From Gammaproteobacteria bacterium (GTDB lineage: Bacteria; Pseudomonadota; Gammaproteobacteria; UBA6429; Thiohalophilaceae): 5,311 bases of DNA. Of the stretch, positions 1-5,146 are shown piece after piece (within the stretch, counting starts at the first letter, position 1; each line of letters begins with the position of its first letter). The position numbers and the translations under genes were made by a program. The notes beneath the pieces were generated by a model that saw only the letters and a program-made list of their open reading frames with translations, made no database searches and was not told the DNA's origin. The stretch spans positions 1 through 5,311 of the forward strand of contig JAHEDA010000182.1 of the NCBI GenBank assembly GCA_024641445.1, read 5' to 3'.

Positions 1-672
1 CTCCAGGCCAACCGATATGATCTGTCCCTTAAAGTGTTTTCCACCGACATTGACCTCTGCGGCCTGGCCTACCTTAACCTTCCCCAACATGCCCTCGTCG
101 ATGGCAACCGCTACATTCATCTTGCCCGCCTCGGCCAGTATCAACATTGGCTCAGCACGCAACGTTGAGACAACCGACTCACCCTCTTGTACCAGGCGTT
201 GAATCACATAGGCATCGAAGGGGGCCTTTAGAATACTATGTCGCTGATCGGCCTCTGCATGTGTCAATGCCGCCTGGGCACTCTCCACCTCGGCACGCGC
301 TTTCACCAGGCCGATCTTGGCGACTTGCAGGTCGTGATCCGCCAACACGGTACGATCGTACATCTCTTGTGCCCGTTTGGCCTCGCGGTCGGCCTCTTCC
401 ATCAAGGCGTTCGCACCCCTGAGCATCGCCCTGGCCTTGCTCACGGTAGCAGTGAAGCTTGCCTGTTCCAGTAGCAACAAGACATCACCCTTTGCGACTC
501 GCATACCTGGTTCGACCTTCACACTCTCGACTACGCCATTAACCGTTGTGGAGAGTTCGACACGACGATGCCAGTTGAGAACACCATCGAGTTCGGCGGC
601 CGTCGCTGAGAATCCGGTCAGGAGTAAAATGACTGCGGCTAGATGACGTAGAAAATGTAGATTCACACTCAT
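1..672 (-). CDS. HlyD-family efflux RND periplasmic adaptor subunit (partial; C-terminus beyond left edge)
   Basis: This is the membrane-fusion protein of a tripartite efflux pump. It would bridge an inner-membrane transporter and the TolC-type channel encoded just upstream. The frame stays open from ATG 672 to the window edge, giving 224 residues with no stop. A Sec signal peptide (hydrophobic 11-22, cleavage near A25/A26) is followed by the first half-lipoyl motif at about 43-71 (TVNGVVESVKVEPGMRVAKG), an alpha-helical hairpin at about 73-147 rich in Ala, Glu, Lys and Arg, and the second half-lipoyl motif at about 148-170 (KAPFDAYV, QEGESV). The beta-barrel begins at about 184 and is cut at VGLE224. 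The short hairpin fits RND-type adaptors better than long HlyD type I adaptors. An AGGTGA ribosome site at 681-686 overlaps the TolC stop, with 12 bp between the genes, so translation is probably coupled. An RND permease gene is expected next but is outside the window. The substrate cannot be told from this fragment. Confidence 0.9.
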   Translation of the reverse strand, partial: MSVNLHFLRHLAAVILLLTGFSATAAELDGVLNWHRRVELSTTVNGVVESVKVEPGMRVAKGDVLLLLEQASFTATVSKARAMLRGANALMEEADREAKRAQEMYDRTVLADHDLQVAKIGLVKARAEVESAQAALTHAEADQRHSILKAPFDAYVIQRLVQEGESVVSTLRAEPMLILAEAGKMNVAVAIDEGMLGKVKVGQAAEVNVGGKHFKGQIISVGLE

Positions 673-680
673 GTCACTAT

Positions 681-686
681 TCACCT
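681..686 (-). promoter_or_regulatory. Shine-Dalgarno site of the adaptor gene, overlapping the TolC stop codon
   Basis: On the minus strand AGGTGA lies 8 nt before ATG 672 and overlaps the last bases of the TolC reading frame (stop TAG at 687-685). It fixes the adaptor start, and it suggests that ribosomes finishing TolC restart on the adaptor. Confidence 0.7.
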
Positions 687-2013
687 ATTTTGATTTTTCG
701 TTCATGGGAGGTAACTGCACCAGCGGTTTGCGCCCGAGTAAGGCATCCAGCTCTGCCCATGCCAAGGTAATCTGATAGTCGGTCTGCATCATGTCATGCG
801 CGGCCTCAGATACCCGCGTCATGGCATCACCCAGATCGGCCTTGAATTCCATTTCGTACATTGCACGGCTACGGTCGAGATACAGCTCGCGGTAGTCTCG
901 AATCGATTCCATTTGCTTGCGCTTACTCTGTAAGCCATCCAATTCCAACCAACGCTCCAATACCGCCTCGCGCAACATATTCTCGGTGTTGCGTGCCTGG
1001 GCCTGTAACTTGTGCAAGTCTGCGAGTGACTGCGCGGTCTCGGCATCAGAACGCCTGCCGACATAAAGTGGTACCTCAAGTTTCAGACCAATCCCCCAGT
1101 TTTCCCTGGAACCAATGGGTCGGGTATAGGCATTCACGTCGGCATCCGCCTTTAGTACCGGGCCAAATTTGTGCCGCGCCGCTTCAACCCGCGCCTCGGC
1201 CGCCTGCACCTGTGCACGAGCCGCCAGTAATGCAGGGTTCTTATCAAATGCAACTTTGAGAAGTTCTTCGTATTCGGGAATGATCGCCTTATGTAAGCCC
1301 AGTGTTGGCGGCACGAGTGTTGCGGGCAATGTCTCAGGTGTATTCAGCGCATCTGCCAGTCTGGCGCGGGTCTGACGCTGGTCATTCAGACTCTTGTACC
1401 GGAGGTGACGTATTTTTTGATATGCGGTATCCGCCTCCAGGACATCCAGATCAGAGACCTGCTTTAGGTCACGGCGAATGCGTAAGCGGTCCAGCGCGAT
1501 ATACACCACCGACATCTCTTCGTTATAACGGTAGAACTGGAGATCTGCCAGGACCGCCTCGTAAAATCGTTTAACTATCTCAATACGATGCTGCTGCGTT
1601 GCACTAATGAGGCGTTGCTCCTGCCCCTTCAGGTCAAACTCGGCGGCTTGATCGGCCGCATCCTGCGCACCGAAATCATAGAGGCGTTTTTCCAACCATA
1701 AGGTTGCCGAGTGATCCTGGTTGGAGTGGTCAGGCGCGCTAGGTACCGGGTCAATAATTCGCGTGCGCAGATCTAATTGTATGCGGACATCATCATCTGC
1801 AGTGCTCTTCTCTAAGCGCGCATGCGCCAAATCCAGTTCCGCCCTCGCGCTCTCCAGTGAAGGGTGCATGGAATCGGCCAGTGACAAGGCCGCATCGAGG
1901 GTTAAGGGCTCTGGCAAACCCGGCGAGGGCTTAATCTCCTCTGCATAAAGCGAGGACAACAAGCCCAATGACAAGCTGACAATGGAGCACCTTCTGGCAA
2001 GACCTAACAACAT
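685..2013 (-). CDS. TolC family outer membrane efflux protein
   Basis: This is an outer-membrane channel-tunnel of the OEP family, 442 residues, the usual length for TolC-like proteins. A Sec signal peptide is visible (hydrophobic 10-22, likely cleavage after SLYA24). The mature protein shows the internal duplication typical of the family. Repeat one starts at about 37 (LTLDAALSLA, HPSLESARAEL) with a beta segment near 103-115 (SATLWLEKRLYDFG). Repeat two starts at about 246 (PEYEELLKVA, NPALLAARAQVQAAEARVEAA) with its beta segment near 305-320 (NWGIGLKLEVPLYVG). Long Ala/Gln/Arg/Glu-rich helices between these would form the periplasmic tunnel. There is no lipobox cysteine at the cleavage site, so it is not a NodT-type lipoprotein. 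It lies 12 bp after the CPFC thioredoxin gene and 12 bp before the adaptor gene, so the three are almost surely co-transcribed. No good ribosome site precedes ATG 2013 (the leader is A/T-rich), so translation probably depends on coupling to the gene before it. The efflux substrate is unknown. Confidence 0.93.
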   Translation of the reverse strand: MLLGLARRCSIVSLSLGLLSSLYAEEIKPSPGLPEPLTLDAALSLADSMHPSLESARAELDLAHARLEKSTADDDVRIQLDLRTRIIDPVPSAPDHSNQDHSATLWLEKRLYDFGAQDAADQAAEFDLKGQEQRLISATQQHRIEIVKRFYEAVLADLQFYRYNEEMSVVYIALDRLRIRRDLKQVSDLDVLEADTAYQKIRHLRYKSLNDQRQTRARLADALNTPETLPATLVPPTLGLHKAIIPEYEELLKVAFDKNPALLAARAQVQAAEARVEAARHKFGPVLKADADVNAYTRPIGSRENWGIGLKLEVPLYVGRRSDAETAQSLADLHKLQAQARNTENMLREAVLERWLELDGLQSKRKQMESIRDYRELYLDRSRAMYEMEFKADLGDAMTRVSEAAHDMMQTDYQITLAWAELDALLGRKPLVQLPPMNEKSK

Positions 2014-2025
2014 AATGTTTCAGTT

Positions 2026-2565
2026 TTATTTAGGCTGTTCCCGCTTAAAGCGGGTAAAGGTCATACCAGGCTCCTTGTACTTCCCGGAGACCACGTAATT
2101 GCCCATTAACATAAACTCTTCTTTACCCGAGGTCTTGCCGGTATAACGATGGATCAACTTTCCGTCCAGATCAAAAAAGGCCAATACAGGTGTTGCCCTG
2201 ACACGGAATTCCTTGAATGCAAAATCTTTCTGTTTCATGCGCTTGCCGTCAAAATCGGTCATCTCTACATCACCCTCGATATCTACATCGAAGTTCAAAA
2301 AATTATCACGAAAATACTTTTGCACATCAGGTTGATTCAATACATTCATCTTCATGTAATGACAGAAAGGGCACTCGTCCATCTCAAAAAAGATGAATAC
2401 ACCCTTTTTTCCCTCGGCCTTGGCATTACGGGCCTCTTCCTTAAAGTCACCCCAGGTCTCATTGAAGAGAAATTTGGCCGGGTCCTTTGGGATTTCTGCG
2501 GCAAAGGTCGCTGCAGTATTTGCACACAACAGCAGAAATACAATACGTATGAATTTTTGCGCCAT
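2026..2565 (-). CDS. SoxW-like periplasmic thioredoxin-fold protein (CPFC active site)
   Basis: This is an exported thiol-disulfide oxidoreductase of the thioredoxin-like SoxW / Thioredoxin_2 group, 179 residues from the chosen start. It has a signal peptide (hydrophobic core IRIVFLLL, cleavage near TFA|AE), and then a thioredoxin fold with VFIFFEMDECPFCHYMK around the redox motif (CPFC at about 65-68). The stretch GDVEMTDFDGKRM followed by FRVRATPVLAFFD contains the cis-proline (P126) and resembles SoxW and related periplasmic thioredoxins that keep partner cysteines reduced. Three in-frame ATGs lie in tandem at 2571, 2568 and 2565. The AGGTGA site at 2573-2578 is 7 nt from ATG 2565 but only 1 nt from ATG 2571, so 2565 is preferred. 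The 2571 start would instead make a 4-bp ATGA overlap with the previous gene. The gene sits between a TlpA-like thioredoxin and TolC. No sox genes are visible here, so a role in thiosulfate oxidation is not supported by context. Confidence 0.85.
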   Translation of the reverse strand: MAQKFIRIVFLLLCANTAATFAAEIPKDPAKFLFNETWGDFKEEARNAKAEGKKGVFIFFEMDECPFCHYMKMNVLNQPDVQKYFRDNFLNFDVDIEGDVEMTDFDGKRMKQKDFAFKEFRVRATPVLAFFDLDGKLIHRYTGKTSGKEEFMLMGNYVVSGKYKEPGMTFTRFKREQPK

Positions 2566-2567
2566 CA

Positions 2568-3074
2568 TCATCTCACCTCGTGAGTTACCTTGTGTGGAAC
2601 CATCCTGGGAACACCGATAAGCTGTTCAAGCTTTTGTCTCGTTACGCCACCAATTTGTTGCGAAACCAGCACACCCTTTGGTGAAATAATGAATGTCGTA
2701 GGCAGGCCGAGCAGTCGTCCGAACGGGGTCTTGCTACCCTCGTCACCTATAAGGATAGGATAGGAAATAAAATAGTTTTCGACAAAATCGGCCAGATAGC
2801 GTCTATCCACTCGCTCCTGATTTACACCCAGTACAACGCTATCCTTTGCGTGCCCCTCGGCAAAACTCACCAATTCAGGGATCTCCTCCAGGCAAGGCGG
2901 ACACCATGTCGCCCAGTAATTCACGATCACCCACTTGCCACGATAGTCAGATAATTGGTGGGATATTCCCTTGAGATCGACCCATTGACCACTCGGGATC
3001 GATTGCGCCGAAGCAGTCGTCTCGGCAACAAACAGTAGCGGCAACAGGTAGAACAACAACCCTAAATATCTCAT
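2568..3074 (-). CDS. TlpA/ResA-like periplasmic thioredoxin (redoxin, CPPC active site)
   Basis: This is an exported thiol-disulfide oxidoreductase of the TlpA/ResA/DsbE-like family, 168 residues from the chosen start. A signal peptide (RYLGLLFYLLPLLFVAETTASA, hydrophobic about 4-17) ends in an ASA|QS cleavage site. Family hallmarks follow in order: GQWVDLKG and the LSDYRGKWVIVNYWATWCPPC segment with the redox motif CPPC at about 58-61, then EEIPEL, VVLGVN, and the cis-proline loop GLPTTFIISPKG (P125). Members of this family usually reduce or exchange disulfides in the periplasm, for example on cytochrome c apoproteins or stress-damaged proteins. The frame extends to ATG 3089, but nothing like a ribosome site precedes 3089, whereas CAGGT stands 5 nt before ATG 3074 and the protein from there begins with a clean signal peptide. 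It is the first gene of the tightly packed thioredoxin, TolC, adaptor run. The start is moderately uncertain and the family is secure. Confidence 0.88.
   Translation of the reverse strand: MRYLGLLFYLLPLLFVAETTASAQSIPSGQWVDLKGISHQLSDYRGKWVIVNYWATWCPPCLEEIPELVSFAEGHAKDSVVLGVNQERVDRRYLADFVENYFISYPILIGDEGSKTPFGRLLGLPTTFIISPKGVLVSQQIGGVTRQKLEQLIGVPRMVPHKVTHEVR
2573..2578 (-). promoter_or_regulatory. Shine-Dalgarno site deciding among three tandem ATG starts
   Basis: On the minus strand AGGTGA is followed by G and then ATGATGATG. Spacing is 1, 4 and 7 nt to the first, second and third ATG, so the third (2565) has the best geometry. The site lies inside the last codons of the upstream TlpA-like gene, whose TGA stop is at 2570-2568. 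Confidence 0.65.
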
Positions 3075-3089
3075 CTTGACCTGCATCAT

Positions 3090-3143
3090 GTCATGAATAT
3101 CATATTAACAAACGCTTATATTGCGGCGAATGTGGTGCACATT
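3090..3143 (-). promoter_or_regulatory. Short AT-rich gap, possible weak promoter for the thioredoxin-efflux operon
   Basis: This 54-bp gap separates the YihY stop from the TlpA-like gene. On the minus strand it holds a TATGAT hexamer (3104-3099, five of six matches to the -10 consensus) with no convincing -35 at 16-18 nt. An alternative pair is TTCGCC (3130-3125) and TAATAT (3107-3102) with a 17-nt spacer, but both hexamers are weak. No intrinsic terminator is present, so read-through from the YihY gene is equally possible. The evidence is the hexamers only. Confidence 0.3.
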
Positions 3144-4406
3144 CTAGCCTGCTGCCTGAGGGTGGCCAAGCGGGCTTGAGGTAGCACTATCAAAAAATTC
3201 CACCAGGGGCCTACCCGCAATCACCGAGGCATGCAGATGGTAGGACGAAAATAACTCTTGTGTTGATGCATTTAACTCACCATGCAGGTAAGTAAATGAT
3301 TCCGGCGTTGGGGGTAATCGGTTAATAACAACAAATAGTTCGTAAAAGGTGTACACCCGTGGGTCCTGTCGCAGTTTCCAGCTACCCGTGTCTGTCATGT
3401 ATATCAAGCCTACTAACTCCAGGTGCGCCAACTGCCCTTGTAGCCATTCACCCGCTACGGGTTCGAGGCGCAAAATTTCATGAAAACCCAATCCTCGGCC
3501 TCGATAAAACCATAGATGGGAGATCAGCCGGTAGACATAAATTAAGGGGAAACGTTCAATGGGATAGTGGCTACTCAAACGTGGTACAAATAAGCCCAGA
3601 CAACACGCCACCTCTGCCCCGGCCAAGATGATCGTCCAAGAAATGTATATCCAGACGAGCAACAACGGAATTACGGCAAGTGCACCATAGATCAACTCGT
3701 AACCTGGAAACCAACTGACATACAAGATAAATCCGCGCTTGGCCATTTCAAATAGAAATCCTGCCACCAAACCACCACTCAGGGCATGCCACCACGGTAC
3801 GCGAGTATTCGGCACCCACCGATAAAGCAGTGTAAATGCCAAAATGGTAATCAGCAGTGGTAGCCAGGAGACCAGGAGTTCATGTTGCGTACCTCCCTGG
3901 ATAGCAGAGGTAAAGAGTGGCAGTGTTGCAAGATAAGTCGTCACCATCAGGCTTATGCCAAGTAACAGGGGGCCAAATACTACGACAGAGAAATAGGCCA
4001 GCAGACTCTTCAGAGTATTTCGACGTCGATTTACGCGCCAGATTTGATTCAGTGCGCCATCCATTGTGATCAATATCAGTAAACTGGAGAAAAGCAGGGC
4101 GACTACTCCAATTGCATTTAGTATCCGGGTGCGCCGGACAAATGAAAACAGATGCTGCATCACCGTGTTTTCAATATTGGGTGTAAGCACCTCAATCAAA
4201 TAGCGCTGCGCCGAGACGATGATTGACTCGAAGGCAGGGACAAAGGAAAAGAGTGTCAGGGCGACAGACAGCAGTGGAACCAGTGCCAACAGGGTTGAGT
4301 AGGTGAGGGAGCTTGAAATCGTCAGGCAACGGTCATTCAGAAATTTTCTGACAAGAAGCCTCATGTAGTCGTTTGCCACATACGGCCATGTGGAAAATGT
4401 CACCAT
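3144..4406 (-). CDS. YihY/BrkB family (UPF0761) inner-membrane protein
   Basis: This is a polytopic inner-membrane protein of the YihY/BrkB family, 420 residues, of unknown molecular function. Family members were once called ribonuclease BN, but that activity belongs to a different gene and the name should not be used. Six hydrophobic segments are visible at about 33-58, 99-119, 135-165, 178-197, 206-230 and 238-270. Family signatures are SSSLTYSTLLALVPLLSV near the N-terminus, NQIWRVN at 120-126, and the last-helix region YGALAVIPLLLVWIYISW ending in LAGAEV. Residues about 275-420 form a soluble C-terminal region (IERFPLIYVYRLISHLWFY, YELFVVINRLP) typical of the longer proteobacterial forms. 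A strong purine-rich ribosome site (GAGGGGGA at 4418-4411) stands 4-5 nt before ATG 4406, which fixes the start. Upstream is the terminator of the LysM gene, so YihY starts a new unit. Downstream, 54 bp separate it from the thioredoxin gene, so the two may share a transcript. Confidence 0.92.
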   Translation of the reverse strand: MVTFSTWPYVANDYMRLLVRKFLNDRCLTISSSLTYSTLLALVPLLSVALTLFSFVPAFESIIVSAQRYLIEVLTPNIENTVMQHLFSFVRRTRILNAIGVVALLFSSLLILITMDGALNQIWRVNRRRNTLKSLLAYFSVVVFGPLLLGISLMVTTYLATLPLFTSAIQGGTQHELLVSWLPLLITILAFTLLYRWVPNTRVPWWHALSGGLVAGFLFEMAKRGFILYVSWFPGYELIYGALAVIPLLLVWIYISWTIILAGAEVACCLGLFVPRLSSHYPIERFPLIYVYRLISHLWFYRGRGLGFHEILRLEPVAGEWLQGQLAHLELVGLIYMTDTGSWKLRQDPRVYTFYELFVVINRLPPTPESFTYLHGELNASTQELFSSYHLHASVIAGRPLVEFFDSATSSPLGHPQAAG

Positions 4407-4426
4407 GATTTCCCCCTCATGGATGA

Positions 4427-4432
4427 ATCATA
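4427..4432 (-). promoter_or_regulatory. Candidate -10 element for the YihY gene
   Basis: TATGAT on the minus strand matches five of six bases of the sigma70 -10 box. It falls between the terminator hairpin and the YihY ribosome site, where a promoter would be expected. No recognisable -35 lies 16-18 nt upstream, because that space is filled by the terminator stem, so the call is weak. Confidence 0.3.
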
Positions 4433-4441
4433 CGTCACTGC

Positions 4442-4471
4442 AAAAGAAAAGGGCCCGCAATGGGCCCTTTT
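4442..4471 (-). terminator. Rho-independent terminator of the LysM lipoprotein gene
   Basis: A perfect 10-bp stem (AAAAGGGCCC pairing with GGGCCCTTTT, 4447-4456 and 4462-4471) encloses a 5-nt loop. Read on the minus strand it is followed by TTTTCTTTTG, a U-tract with one interruption. It lies 25 nt after the LysM stop codon and before the YihY gene, so it should end transcripts from the LysM gene. The T-run on the plus side is also fair, so it could work in both directions, but no plus-strand gene needs it. Confidence 0.88.
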
Positions 4472-4496
4472 ATTACAACCGGAAGTGCGCTGTGAT

Positions 4497-4928
4497 TTAG
4501 TGTGACAAGTAGGCCTTATCAGACTTTTCCACGACGCCAATCGACCAACTACCACGAGTCTTGGCATGGTGCACGGCGGCGTCCACGTCAGCGGCAGAAG
4601 GATTTTTGTTGATATCCAGATCCTGACCAGGATAAATCAGGTCGGCATCCTTGATCTTACTGGTGTTAGCCTTGTATATCAGCGGCCACTGGTAAGGATT
4701 ACCGTAGACCTCACCCTTGCCAGAGATGTTCCACAGGTTATCGCCGCGGATCACCTTGTACTGGCTACTGACTGCCTCGGTCTTGGTCTCTTGTACGGCA
4801 GCAGTCTGCGCCGGCTTGGCCTCGGCCTGCGGCTCCGGGGCCTTTTCCGAGGTACCCGCGCAACCTACCATCACACCCATTACCAAACCGAGGATGCTGG
4901 CGGTTTTGAGTACGTGATTCAGTTTCAT
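4497..4928 (-). CDS. LysM peptidoglycan-binding domain lipoprotein
   Basis: This small envelope lipoprotein is predicted to bind peptidoglycan through one LysM domain, 143 residues from the chosen start. A lipoprotein signal peptide (MKLNHVLKTASILGLVMGVM) ends in the lipobox-like MVGC, with the lipid-carrying Cys at 23. The residue after it is Ala, not Asp, which favours outer-membrane sorting. A Pro/Ala/Glu/Gln-rich linker (about 25-55) leads to the LysM domain at about 56-106, with YKVIRGDNLWNISG at its start and LIYPGQDLDI at its end. The last 37 residues (NPSAADVDAAVHHAKTRG and on) are a tail I do not recognise. The frame extends to ATG 4979, but that start has almost no leader after the predicted promoter and no ribosome site, and it would put 17 polar residues before the signal peptide. 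ATG 4928 has AAAAGG 11 nt upstream, a rather long spacing. It follows a DUF4398-like gene and is closed by a strong terminator. Confidence 0.88.
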   Translation of the reverse strand: MKLNHVLKTASILGLVMGVMVGCAGTSEKAPEPQAEAKPAQTAAVQETKTEAVSSQYKVIRGDNLWNISGKGEVYGNPYQWPLIYKANTSKIKDADLIYPGQDLDINKNPSAADVDAAVHHAKTRGSWSIGVVEKSDKAYLSH

Positions 4929-4988
4929 ATTGTTATCAACCTTTTGAATTGAGTGAGGGTTAAAAGCTTCATAAGACATGCACGGTCA

Positions 4989-5018
4989 ACCGTAGCACTG
5001 GGGGCCAGAAACTGTCAA
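4989..5018 (-). promoter_or_regulatory. Sigma70-type promoter of the LysM lipoprotein gene
   Basis: On the minus strand an exact TTGACA -35 box (5018-5013) is followed after 18 nt by TACGGT (4994-4989), preceded by TG in the extended -10 position (TGCTACGGT). The -10 itself matches only three of six bases, so the call rests on the perfect -35, the TG motif and the location. The transcript would begin near 4982, giving a leader of about 54 nt before ATG 4928 and almost none before ATG 4979, which supports the shorter protein. Confidence 0.6.
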
Positions 5019-5146
5019 GCCGGAACGGGTTACAGTCGAGGATTGACCGCAACACTGGCTCAAAGCCACGAAGCGATCACATTTTTATCGGAAAATTGGA
5101 TACCATATAAATATGACAGATATCTTGCGTATTTTGGTGCGCGTGC
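5019..5146. other. Non-coding spacer between the DUF4398-like and LysM genes
   Basis: This is the part of the 167-bp gap upstream of the promoter. It is AT-rich at about 5080-5130 and has no convincing terminator for the DUF4398-like gene. A 5-bp hairpin (TGGCT/AGCCA, 5056-5068) lacks a T-run. No RNA gene or conserved motif was recognised. Confidence 0.5.

Noticed and set aside
17..646. Several plus-strand open frames over the adaptor gene
   Set aside because: They lie opposite a minus-strand frame that is open for the whole region, with signal peptide, lipoyl halves and hairpin. The plus-strand translations are low-complexity and show no domain or ribosome site.
2515..2565. Possible lipobox in the SoxW-like protein (LLLLC in the signal region)
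   Set aside because: The residue before the Cys is Leu, not Gly, Ala or Ser, and a normal signal peptidase I site follows, so it is probably not a lipoprotein.
2026..2565. Calling this a sulfur-oxidation (sox) locus because of the SoxW-like gene
   Set aside because: No soxXYZABCD-type gene is visible, and SoxW-like thioredoxins also occur outside sox clusters. The neighbours here are efflux genes.
2149..2620. Plus-strand open frames opposite the SoxW-like gene, including one of 144 codons
   Set aside because: The minus-strand gene has a clear thioredoxin motif and operon context. The plus-strand translations show no family features.
784..3095. A 15-base identical word, CTGCATCATGTCATG, at 784-798 and 3081-3095
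   Set aside because: One copy encodes part of the TolC helix and the other covers an upstream ATG pair of the TlpA-like gene. There is no extension of identity, so chance is the likeliest reading.
3144..4406. Naming the YihY gene as ribonuclease BN
   Set aside because: That is a historical misassignment for this family. The sequence is a polytopic membrane protein with no nuclease motif.
5056..5068. Hairpin TGGCT-CAA-AGCCA as a terminator for the DUF4398-like gene
   Set aside because: The stem is only 5 bp, no T-run follows on the minus strand, and it is about 80 nt past the stop codon.
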